NCBI GenBank assembly: GCA_017471965.1
Contig: JAFURF010000070.1
Location: forward strand, 1 to 64,000
DNA from: Bacteroidales bacterium
GTDB taxonomy: Bacteria; Bacteroidota; Bacteroidia; Bacteroidales; UBA932
Length of the DNA stretch: 64,000 nt
Direction of reading: 5' to 3'
The notes under the pieces were generated by a model, which searched no databases, had not been told where the DNA came from, and saw only the letters and a list, made by a program, of their open reading frames with translations. Made by a program: the position numbers and the translations under genes. This document shows positions 36,872 to 44,756 of this stretch, piece by piece; the first letter of the stretch is position 1, and each line of letters starts with the position of its first letter.

Positions 36872-37347
36872 TCATGTTCATTTTTCATGAGACGCTCCAC
36901 GACATGCGCCACCTCATCATACCCGTAGCCTCTTCCAAGAGCAAAACGGAGCATCTTCAGTCTGCACTGAGGATCATCCTTCAGAGTCCTGTACTTCGTC
37001 TCCAGCAGTTTCTCGAGCCGGCTCTGCGCCTTGCCGGCATCGATCTCTTCCAGCGCCTGATTTATGATATCCTTCGATATGCCTTTCGTTCCGAGCATAT
37101 ATCTTATCTTCACTTCTCCCCACCCTGCAAGAGAAGCCTTGTCACGGGCAAAGGCAGACGCATACCTCAGATCATCCACATACTTTTCATCCGATAGTAT
37201 CTGAACCACTTTTTCAGCCTGACTCCTGTCCCCGTCAAGAGCTTCGAGAGCCTTCTTCATGACATCACTCCGGCAATACTCCCTGCGGGAGCACAGACGA
37301 CGCAGACGGTCCAGTACCCTGGTCATTTCCGATGTTTCGCTCTTCAT
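36868..37347 (-). CDS. recX: RecX regulatory protein
   Basis: A 159-residue helical protein with the three-helix repeats of RecX: LCSRREYCRSDVMKKAL, KYVDDLRYASAFARDKAS and GYGYDEVAHVVERL. RecX binds RecA filaments and limits their activity. Its target gene recA lies about 3.7 kb away in this window (41,053, opposite strand), whereas in many bacteria recX directly follows recA. It overlaps the DUF4954 gene start by 4 bp and is 12 bp from the stop of the patatin-barrel gene. Confidence 0.88.
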   Translation of the reverse strand: MKSETSEMTRVLDRLRRLCSRREYCRSDVMKKALEALDGDRSQAEKVVQILSDEKYVDDLRYASAFARDKASLAGWGEVKIRYMLGTKGISKDIINQALEEIDAGKAQSRLEKLLETKYRTLKDDPQCRLKMLRFALGRGYGYDEVAHVVERLMKNEHD

Positions 37348-37359
37348 GGCCGGAGTGGA

Positions 37360-39747
37360 TCAGAAATTAAAGCCGCCGCTGAGATATATTCCGACCTTAT
37401 GGGTCAGATTAGACCAATGGACATTGGCCGAAATCGGGCCGAAAATGGTATCGAACGAGTACTCGGCACCCGCTCCGAAATATCCCAGGCCTTCAGTGTA
37501 ACCTTTGAAGGTGTCGCAATCCCTGGCATAGTTGACGATTCCGGTGAGGTAGTGGTTCTTTGCCAGCCTGAACCTCATATCCATACGATAGACCGTAAGG
37601 ATGTTCTTCATCGCAGCGAGATTGGTGATTCCGACGAACGGGATCTGCTGGTCCACATATCTGCCCGGCAGAGAGCCGCCCATGGCATTGAAATATGCGA
37701 CAGGGATGTCCGGTCCGAAAAGGAAACGGAAATTGAACGATGGGATGAAAGCGAAAATTTCGTCCGCCTGCACCACAACCTTTGCATCAGCCTGTACCGT
37801 ATGGAAATTATGGATCATCGTCGGTATACCGGCAAATGTCCAAGAATAAGATGCACCGGCACTCACTCCCCTCGTTGGGAAATATCCGTCATCGAAAGTA
37901 TATGTACGGGCATCCATGAAAAGGGAAGGATAATCGTTGTTGAGATGGTCGAGGTCGTAGTCTCCCATGATCTGGGACGACTTGACGTTACGGACATTGA
38001 AGATATCGTTCCTGAGGCCGCCCTTGATGTCCAGTTTCTTCCATTTTATATTGGAGAAGTACACTTCCTGGCGCGCATTGAAGAAACTGAGGCTAAGGTT
38101 GTTCGTACCGAAGTTCAGCATGCCCATATCCGTCCACCGTGCTGAAACAGTGGCATTTACGGTAGGTATCTTAGGCACGTCGTATGACCATTTCAACTGG
38201 ACATACGGATTGGCGCTTATCTTTCCCGTGAGGTCAAACGAATGACCATAAAGTCTGTGCGTATACAGTCCCAGATTCAGGAGGACGGACACAATTTCCT
38301 CTGTATCAGCCCTTACTCCTATTCCCAACTGATGCACAGGTCCCTTCCTGCAGTTGAGAACAAGTTTGAAAGGCTCATTGTCACCAAGAAGTTCGTATGT
38401 CACATAGTCATAGCACTGCGTGCCGTATATCTGTGCCACGATATGGTCCAGATCCTTACGGCTGATCCTGTCTCCGACTTCGAGATGAAGTCTGTCCATC
38501 AGCAGGGCCTTTTCGCGAGGAAGAACTCCCCTGACATCTATTTCCGCAATCCTCAGAGAGTCCGAATGAAAGTCATATGCCTTCTGTTTCGGCTCCGGCG
38601 TATACTTTCCGGCAGTTCTTGAAGCGACTTCCCTCAGGAGTGAATCCTGAGCCAAGGCAGCCTCACGGCCACGGACGATGATGGTATCTATTGCCGTCGG
38701 AGTGAAACTCATCATATTGAACTCAGGCAGATACGGCTTGATCTTGACGTCCGGCACATTGATGTTCTTTTCCAGAGCATCTCTCGACAGCATGTCGATA
38801 CCCTGTCCCAGTATGTCACCGATATTGTTGATCTGCGTATATGAACGCTGGGCCTGGGAAAGGTCTACGCCGATTATGATGTCTGCGCCCATCTCACGTG
38901 CAAGAGAGGTGGGATAATTGTCCCTCAGTCCACCGTCAACAAGGACCATACCTTCTGTCCTGACAGGTGCGTACACTCCCGGAATGGACATGGTGGAACG
39001 CATGGCGACATTCATCTTTCCGCTATGCCATATCTTCGCCTTGCCTGACACCATGTCTGTAGCGATACAGAAGAACGGTATCGGAAGAGTCTGGAAATCA
39101 ATGGAATCCTGATAGCCTATAGTCAGGGAACTGATGAGGTTGCTGACATTCTGCCCATATATATATCCTGACGGAAGGCTGCCCAGGAGATTGTTCTTCA
39201 GGAAATCGGCACCTCCCTCGTTATCCGCTCCGATATGAAGGATCTCATGCTTCTTCACATGGTCAAAACGATGCTCGTCAGCGAGCATCATATTATAATA
39301 GTCCCTCTCATGATAGAATGGAATCGAAAGAAGGTATTTTTCCTTGTATTTGACGTCATTATATGACACATAGTCACGTGACTGCCGGTCACTGAGAGCC
39401 CAGTTCCAGTCCATGTTACGGATCAGGGAGTCCATCTCCGGTACAGTATATCCGAGAGCATAGAGACCTCCGACAAGACCTCCCATGCTGGTACCCAGAA
39501 CCATGTCCACAGGTATGCCGAGTGACTCGATATGCTCTATCACACCAACATGGGCGGCACCTTTGGCGCCACCGCCACTCAGTACAAGAGCGACCGTAGG
39601 ACGATGCTTTCTTATCTCATCCATACGTTCGCGCATCCTTGCTATGGCCTTGGCATCTGACTCAGGGTCAACGCCTCTGGAGGCCAGAGGAATGCTCAGG
39701 ACCATCAGAAGGATTGGTATCAGGATGTATGGAAGTGTCCGTTTCAT
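37360..39747 (-). CDS. Patatin-like phospholipase with C-terminal outer-membrane barrel (PlpD/BamA-like)
   Basis: A 795-residue protein with a signal peptide (about 1-24). Residues about 50-330 are a patatin hydrolase: GGGAKGAAH (oxyanion loop), nucleophile Ser87 in GTSMGG and Asp271 in VDGG, the Ser-Asp dyad. A POTRA-like domain follows (about 390-470, RIAEIDVRGVLPREKALLMD) and then a 16-strand Omp85-type barrel to the C-terminal YLSGGFNF. This layout is that of type Vd patatin autotransporter-like proteins, which are widespread in Bacteroidetes and act on lipids at the outer membrane. It lies between recX and rlmN on the same strand; its stop is 12 bp upstream of the recX start. Confidence 0.9.
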   Translation of the reverse strand: MKRTLPYILIPILLMVLSIPLASRGVDPESDAKAIARMRERMDEIRKHRPTVALVLSGGGAKGAAHVGVIEHIESLGIPVDMVLGTSMGGLVGGLYALGYTVPEMDSLIRNMDWNWALSDRQSRDYVSYNDVKYKEKYLLSIPFYHERDYYNMMLADEHRFDHVKKHEILHIGADNEGGADFLKNNLLGSLPSGYIYGQNVSNLISSLTIGYQDSIDFQTLPIPFFCIATDMVSGKAKIWHSGKMNVAMRSTMSIPGVYAPVRTEGMVLVDGGLRDNYPTSLAREMGADIIIGVDLSQAQRSYTQINNIGDILGQGIDMLSRDALEKNINVPDVKIKPYLPEFNMMSFTPTAIDTIIVRGREAALAQDSLLREVASRTAGKYTPEPKQKAYDFHSDSLRIAEIDVRGVLPREKALLMDRLHLEVGDRISRKDLDHIVAQIYGTQCYDYVTYELLGDNEPFKLVLNCRKGPVHQLGIGVRADTEEIVSVLLNLGLYTHRLYGHSFDLTGKISANPYVQLKWSYDVPKIPTVNATVSARWTDMGMLNFGTNNLSLSFFNARQEVYFSNIKWKKLDIKGGLRNDIFNVRNVKSSQIMGDYDLDHLNNDYPSLFMDARTYTFDDGYFPTRGVSAGASYSWTFAGIPTMIHNFHTVQADAKVVVQADEIFAFIPSFNFRFLFGPDIPVAYFNAMGGSLPGRYVDQQIPFVGITNLAAMKNILTVYRMDMRFRLAKNHYLTGIVNYARDCDTFKGYTEGLGYFGAGAEYSFDTIFGPISANVHWSNLTHKVGIYLSGGFNF

Positions 39748-39752
39748 TGTTT

Positions 39753-40853
39753 TTATTTGTTTGGTAAAGATCCTTCACTTTGTTCAGAATGACCGGAATG
39801 CTGGCCGGCAAGCATTCCGCAGGCAGCGAGAATGTCTTCGCCGCGGGATGCACGGACTGTTGTCGTCAGGCCTGAATTGTTGAGTCTCTGCTTGAAGTTC
39901 TCGATCACCGCAGAAGCGGATGTTTCATATGGAAAATCCGGAATCTTATGGAATCTGATCAGGTTCATGCGGCACTCGAGGCCACGAAGCATCCTGACAA
40001 GCGCATCCGCATGCGCCTTCGTGTCGTTGAAGCCGGCGAACATGGTATATTCAAAACTCACACGACGCTGGCCCGTGAAATCATACTGCTTTATAAGGTC
40101 TATGACGTCCTTTATCGGCCAAGCACCCTGCACAGGCATCATGCTCAGACGCTCTGGTCCGAAAGGGTCGTGCAGACTGACTGCAAGGTGGCACTTGCAT
40201 TCATCGAGGTATCTCTTCAGATTAGGAAGGACGCCTATGGTCGATACCGTTATCCTCTTCGGACTCCATGCAAAGCCCCAGTCCGCAGTCAGGATCTCTA
40301 TCGCCCGCATCACATTGTCATAATTGTCCAGAGGCTCACCCATTCCCATGAAGACAGCGTTCGTCAGGCGGTCTGATTCGTCGACCGCGATGAACTGTGA
40401 GATGATGTCCGCTGCAGACATATGTCCGTGGAATCCCTGACGTCCCGTCATGCAGAACCTGCATCCCATCCGGCAGCCCGACTGAGATGAGACACATAGG
40501 GTGGCGCGGTCATCATCCGGAATCATCACTGCCTCCACTGCACCGTCTTCCAGTTCGTCTTCAGCAACCCTGAGGTTAAGGCCGCGCCTATGGGAGCATC
40601 TTACAGGGAAAAGGTACTTCTTTGTACCATCCGATGAGATCTGAAGACCGGCATATGGAGTGACGCCTACCTCGTACTTTTCAGCCAATGATGCCCTCGC
40701 CGCCTTTGAGAGGTTGGTCATCTCGTCGATGGCACGCACCTTCTTGACATAGAGCCACTGCGCGATCTGCTTGGCCGTAAAGCCAGGCATCCCTTCGTTC
40801 GCGACGATCTGCTTCAGTTCATCGAGGTTCTTTCCCAGAAGTTTTTCTTTCAT
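39753..40853 (-). CDS. rlmN: RlmN, dual-specificity 23S rRNA/tRNA adenine-C2 methyltransferase
   Basis: I choose ATG at 40,853 (366 residues); a TTG six codons upstream would give a less typical start. It is a radical-SAM enzyme with the cluster motif CRMGCRFCMTG (CxxxCxxC), preceded by TLCVSSQSG, and followed by VFMGMGEPLDNYDNV and RITVSTIGVLPNL. The C-terminal Cys needed for the methylated-cysteine mechanism is probably in DILAACGMLAG. RlmN methylates A2503 of 23S rRNA and A37 of some tRNAs. The gene is 5 bp upstream of the patatin-barrel gene and divergent from recA. Confidence 0.95.
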   Translation of the reverse strand: MKEKLLGKNLDELKQIVANEGMPGFTAKQIAQWLYVKKVRAIDEMTNLSKAARASLAEKYEVGVTPYAGLQISSDGTKKYLFPVRCSHRRGLNLRVAEDELEDGAVEAVMIPDDDRATLCVSSQSGCRMGCRFCMTGRQGFHGHMSAADIISQFIAVDESDRLTNAVFMGMGEPLDNYDNVMRAIEILTADWGFAWSPKRITVSTIGVLPNLKRYLDECKCHLAVSLHDPFGPERLSMMPVQGAWPIKDVIDLIKQYDFTGQRRVSFEYTMFAGFNDTKAHADALVRMLRGLECRMNLIRFHKIPDFPYETSASAVIENFKQRLNNSGLTTTVRASRGEDILAACGMLAGQHSGHSEQSEGSLPNK

Positions 40854-40879
40854 ATCTGTAAATTGCTGCAAATAACATA

Positions 40880-40887
40880 CAAAAATA
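40880..40887 (-). promoter_or_regulatory. -7 element of the rlmN promoter
   Basis: On the minus strand TATTTTTG matches TAnnTTTG exactly, 26 bp upstream of the rlmN ATG chosen here. That position supports the ATG at 40,853 over the upstream TTG, which would sit almost on the promoter. No good -33 element is visible. Confidence 0.45.
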
Positions 40888-40967
40888 AGTTTTTTTATCG
40901 GGCGATGTCCATTGTTTCGGCAATTTTATTTCAATTGTACCACAGTTTAGCACAAATCGACAATAAT

Positions 40968-40999
40968 TTTGTCGCATAGAAAGTTTTTCATTACATTTG
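40968..40999 (+). promoter_or_regulatory. recA promoter
   Basis: TTTG (40,968-40,971) and TACATTTG (40,992-40,999) are spaced by 20 bp, which is the Bacteroidetes sigma-ABfr promoter pattern. The recA start codon is 53 bp downstream. I see no clear LexA-type box. Confidence 0.75.
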
Positions 41000-41052
41000 C
41001 TTTGTTGAGCGGAAAAGTTCCGCAGACGGTTAACATTTAAAATTTTACATTT

Positions 41053-42081
41053 ATGGCTAAAGAAGAAGTACAGGAAAGTACCGGCATCAATGCTGCAAAA
41101 CTCAAGGCTTTGCAGGCGACGATTGACAAGATTGAGAAAGACTACGGAAAGGGTACGATCATGAAGTTGGGAGATCAGCCAAAATGGGAGGTTTCGGTCA
41201 TTCCGAGCGGTTCCATTGCTCTGGACGCGGCGCTCGGCATCGGAGGATACCCTCGTGGCAGGGTCATCGAGATCTACGGACCGGAATCAAGCGGTAAGAC
41301 CACACTGGCGATCCACGCCATCGCCCAGGCTCAGAAGCAGGGAGGCATCGCGGCCATCATTGACGCGGAGCACGCCTTCGACAGGACATACGCCAAGAAC
41401 CTCGGCGTAGACCTCGACACCCTCCTGATCTCTCAGCCTGACAACGGAGAACAGGCCCTTGAGATTGCGGACAACCTCATCCGTTCAGGTGCGATCGACA
41501 TCATCGTGATCGACTCTGTAGCGGCCCTCACTCCAAAGGCGGAGATCGAGGGAGAGATGGGAGACTCGAAGATGGGTCTTCAGGCAAGACTCATGAGCCA
41601 GGCTCTCAGGAAACTTACTGCAAACATCAGCAAGACAAACACATGCTGCATCTTCATCAACCAGTTGCGCGACAAGATCGGCGTGATGTTCGGCAATCCT
41701 GAGACAACTACAGGAGGTAACGCACTCAAGTTCTATGCATCAGTACGCGTGGATGTGCGCCGCACCACACAGATCAAGGACGGAGACGAGGCTCTCGGCA
41801 ACCGCACAAAGGTCAAGATCGTCAAGAACAAGATGGCACCTCCGTTCAAGAAGGCGGAGTTTGACATCGTCTACGGCGAAGGTATCTCAAGGGTGGGAGA
41901 AGTCATCGACCTCGCAGTCGAGTACGACATCATCAAAAAGAGCGGCTCATGGTTCAGTTACGGAGATAGCAAACTGGCTCAGGGAAGAGAGGCCGTAAAG
42001 GCACTTCTGACGGACAACATTGAACTCTGCGACGAGATAGAGGCCAAGATCCGCGAGGCTCTCAAGAACGCTCAGGACTGA
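41053..42081 (+). CDS. recA: RecA recombinase
   Basis: A 342-residue RecA. It has the Walker [10 protein letters not shown] (about 73-81), the Walker [11 protein letters not shown], loop 2 region around [20 protein letters not shown], and the C-terminal domain. It forms filaments on single-stranded DNA and drives strand exchange and the SOS response. Its regulator RecX is encoded nearby on the other strand. The gene stands alone with its own promoter and is followed by a GC-rich hairpin. Confidence 0.98.
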   Translation: MAKEEVQESTGINAAKLKALQATIDKIEKDYGKGTIMKLGDQPKWEVSVIPSGSIALDAALGIGGYPRGRVIEIYGPESSGKTTLAIHAIAQAQKQGGIAAIIDAEHAFDRTYAKNLGVDLDTLLISQPDNGEQALEIADNLIRSGAIDIIVIDSVAALTPKAEIEGEMGDSKMGLQARLMSQALRKLTANISKTNTCCIFINQLRDKIGVMFGNPETTTGGNALKFYASVRVDVRRTTQIKDGDEALGNRTKVKIVKNKMAPPFKKAEFDIVYGEGISRVGEVIDLAVEYDIIKKSGSWFSYGDSKLAQGREAVKALLTDNIELCDEIEAKIREALKNAQD

Positions 42082-42103
42082 TTCTGACACTTTAGAAACT
42101 GCT

Positions 42104-42131
42104 TCCGGCCGGCCCAGACGGGTCGGCCGGA
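42104..42131 (+). terminator. GC-rich hairpin after recA
   Basis: A 12-bp stem (42,104-42,115 with 42,120-42,131, one G-T pair) closes a 4-nt AGAC loop 23 bp beyond the recA stop. There is no T tract after it, so it may be a rho-independent terminator of weak form or an mRNA 3' stabiliser. Confidence 0.55.
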
Positions 42132-42242
42132 CATGTATCAGGGCGGATATGAGGATTTTTACACAGAATTAAACTTTTTTTACACATTCCGATAATAATT
42201 TATACCTAATATTGCAATCGTAACATCAGCGATGCATAGACT

Positions 42243-43229
42243 ATGATACGAAGAGCCATCACACTTATCTGCCTACTGCTCATAAGCACGAGCGTCCTTG
42301 CAGCGAACGGGCCCGTTCTGACTGTCGCCAAGGACGGCAGCGGAGACTTCTGCAACGTACAGGAGGCCATTGACGCCGTTCCTGACTTTCACAAGAATGA
42401 AAGAGTGACCATCATCATAAAGGAAGGCTTATACAAGGAGAAACTGGTCATTCCGGCCTGCAAGATCAACCTTTCAATGATAGGGGAAGGCAATGTCGTC
42501 CTGACGTACGACTCATATGCACAGAAGACCAACAGTCTTGGCAGGGAGACCGGCACTTCAGGTTCTGCATCATGCTACATCTACGGCCCTGACTTCTATG
42601 CAGAGAACATCACTTTCTGCAATTCCGCAGGTCCTGTAGGACAGGCTGTGGCCTGTTTCGTCTGCGCCGACAGGGCGTTCTTCAACAAATGCCGTTTCTT
42701 AGGATTTCAGGACACTCTGTACACCTACGGCGAATACTGCAGGCAGTACTACAAGGACTGCTACATAGAAGGGACCGTCGACTTCATTTTCGGATGGTCG
42801 CTCGCCATCTTTGACAACTGCCACATCCATAGTCTCTCAGACGGATACGTAACAGCACCATCCACCCTGAAGGACCAGGAACACGGATATATCTTCTATG
42901 ACTGCCGTCTGACCGCCTCAGAAGGAGTGGACAACGTATTCCTTTCACGTCCTTGGAGACCTTACGGAAAGACAGTCTACATCCGTTGCGAACTCGGCGG
43001 ACACATCAACCCTGCGGGCTGGGACAACTGGGGAAAGAAATCCAACGAAAAGACAGCATATTATGCTGAATATCAGAGCACAGGAGAAGGCGCCGCGCCA
43101 GCATCCAGAGCAGGTTTCTCACACCAGTTGAAGAGTCTGAAGAAATATGACATGGAAAGCATCCTCGCAGGAAAAGACGGATGGAATCCTGTCAGAAACG
43201 GAAACACGCTAGTAAAGATAAAAAGATAG
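42243..43229 (+). CDS. CE8 pectin methylesterase
   Basis: A 328-residue secreted enzyme with a signal peptide (about 1-20). It is a right-handed beta-helix with every CE8 signature: VAKDGSGDF at 28-36, GQAVA with Gln134, CRFLGFQDTLY with the acid/base Asp157, GTVDFIFG with the nucleophile Asp180, YVTAPS, and LSRPWRPYG with Arg236 and Trp238. It removes methyl esters from homogalacturonan. It is followed after 6 bp by the CE7-like esterase gene, and both precede the susCD pair of PUL 2. The upstream spacer (42,132-42,242) is AT-rich and has only a degenerate promoter (TAATATTG at about 42,208). Confidence 0.93.
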   Translation: MIRRAITLICLLLISTSVLAANGPVLTVAKDGSGDFCNVQEAIDAVPDFHKNERVTIIIKEGLYKEKLVIPACKINLSMIGEGNVVLTYDSYAQKTNSLGRETGTSGSASCYIYGPDFYAENITFCNSAGPVGQAVACFVCADRAFFNKCRFLGFQDTLYTYGEYCRQYYKDCYIEGTVDFIFGWSLAIFDNCHIHSLSDGYVTAPSTLKDQEHGYIFYDCRLTASEGVDNVFLSRPWRPYGKTVYIRCELGGHINPAGWDNWGKKSNEKTAYYAEYQSTGEGAAPASRAGFSHQLKSLKKYDMESILAGKDGWNPVRNGNTLVKIKR

Positions 43230-43235
43230 AACATC

Positions 43236-44543
43236 ATGAAAAGAATTCTGTTTGCATTCGTCATCTCCCTGCTCAGCATTGCCGTAGCGGGTGAAAACTA
43301 TCCATATCGCAGCGACCTACTCTGGGTCACCGTTCCTGACCATTCTGACTGGATATACCGGACCGGTGAAAAGGCAGAGGTCGAGGTGCAGGTCTACCGG
43401 TACGGCATCCCTCAGGACGGCGTGACCGTGGAATATGAGATCGGAGGCGACATGATGCCTGCAGACTCTTACGGATCCGTAGTCCTCAAAGACGGAAAGG
43501 CAAAGATAAGCATAGGCACCATGAAGGAGCCCGGGTTCCGCGATTGCAGAATGACTGTAAAATATGGAGACAAGACATATAAGCATCATGTAAAGGTAGG
43601 ATTCTCGCCAGAAAAGATCCAGCCATACACACAGATGCCTGCAGACTTCAAGGAATTCTGGGACAACAACAAGGCCGAGGCAGCAAAGTTCCCTCTCAAG
43701 TACACGAAGGAACCCGCACCTGAGTATTGTACCGACAAGATAGACTGCTATCTGATCAAACTGCAACTAAACAACGCAGGACAGGCCGTCTACGGCTATC
43801 TTTTCTACCCGAAGGATGCACAGAAAGGAAGTTGCCCTGTGGTGCTCTGTCCTCCAGGTGCCGGCATCAAGACCATCAAGGGGCCTCTCCGCCATAAATA
43901 CTATGCAGAAGAAGGATGCATACGTCTCGAATTCGAGATACACGGTCTGCACCCGAAGATGACGGAAGAACAGTTCAAGGAAATCAGTGCGGCATTCAGC
44001 GGCAGGGAGAACGGCTACCTTCAGAACGGTCTGGACAACAAGGACAATTACTACATGAAAAGGGTCTATCTGGCCTGCGTGAGATGCATTGACCTTCTCA
44101 CATCACTTCCGGAATGGGACGGAAAGAATGTTGCAGTGCAGGGAGGCAGCCAGGGCGGTGCGCTCGCCATCATCACTGCCGGTCTTGACGAAAGAGTGAC
44201 CGCATGCGTTGCCAACCACCCTGCCCTCAGCGATATGGCAGGCTACATGGCAGGACGCGCCGGAGGCTACCCTCATTTCTTCCGTGTGGAGGGCATGGAT
44301 ACCCCTGAGAAACTCAATACCATGGCATACTACGACGTGGTGAATTTTGCACGCATGGTGAAGGCACCGACATTCATAACCTGGGGATTCAACGACGACG
44401 TATGTCCTCCGACGACAAGTTATGCCGTATATAATGTTCTCACATGCCCTAAGGAGGCACTCATAACCCCGATCAACGAGCACTGGACCTCAGAGGATAC
44501 CGAACGGGGACATCTGGACTGGATATTGGAGCATCTCAGATAA
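43236..44543 (+). CDS. CE7-like acetyl esterase (AXE1 type) with extra N-terminal domain
   Basis: A 435-residue secreted alpha/beta-hydrolase with a signal peptide (about 1-19). Residues about 22-125 form a beta-sandwich of immunoglobulin type not found in the short CE7 enzymes (about 320 residues). Residues about 130-435 are the AXE1/CE7 domain: Ser305 in QGGSQGG, Asp387 or Asp388 in WGFNDDVCPP, and His416 or His426 near the C-terminus. It probably removes acetyl groups from pectin or xylan oligosaccharides. It is coupled to the CE8 gene (6-bp gap) and followed by a strong terminator. Confidence 0.85.
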   Translation: MKRILFAFVISLLSIAVAGENYPYRSDLLWVTVPDHSDWIYRTGEKAEVEVQVYRYGIPQDGVTVEYEIGGDMMPADSYGSVVLKDGKAKISIGTMKEPGFRDCRMTVKYGDKTYKHHVKVGFSPEKIQPYTQMPADFKEFWDNNKAEAAKFPLKYTKEPAPEYCTDKIDCYLIKLQLNNAGQAVYGYLFYPKDAQKGSCPVVLCPPGAGIKTIKGPLRHKYYAEEGCIRLEFEIHGLHPKMTEEQFKEISAAFSGRENGYLQNGLDNKDNYYMKRVYLACVRCIDLLTSLPEWDGKNVAVQGGSQGGALAIITAGLDERVTACVANHPALSDMAGYMAGRAGGYPHFFRVEGMDTPEKLNTMAYYDVVNFARMVKAPTFITWGFNDDVCPPTTSYAVYNVLTCPKEALITPINEHWTSEDTERGHLDWILEHLR

Positions 44544-44575
44544 GTTCTGGATTTTTTATCACTTTTTGGTTAGTA

Positions 44576-44612
44576 GGCGATGACAGAAACTGCAACTGTC
44601 ATCGCCGTTTTT
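44576..44612 (+). terminator. Intrinsic terminator after the CE8-CE7 pair
   Basis: A perfect 11-bp stem (44,576-44,586 with 44,596-44,606; arms GGCGATGACAG and CTGTCATCGCC), a 9-nt loop and a GTTTTT tail, 32 bp beyond the stop of the CE7-like gene. It makes the esterase pair a transcription unit separate from susCD. The rest of the spacer (44,613-44,756) contains a weak promoter-like AAACTTTG inside the small palindrome CTTT-GCG-AAAG at about 44,680, the likely site for control by the HTCS. Confidence 0.85.
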
Positions 44613-44756
44613 CATATAAACCGATTTTTTACCCCATCTGAGCAGAATTTGCACAGGATAGAAACCGATATTTCCAAACTTTGCGAAAGCAAGTATGTTA
44701 TAGGAATACAGAACCCGATAACCTACATATTATTAACTAACCCATAATGCAACGTT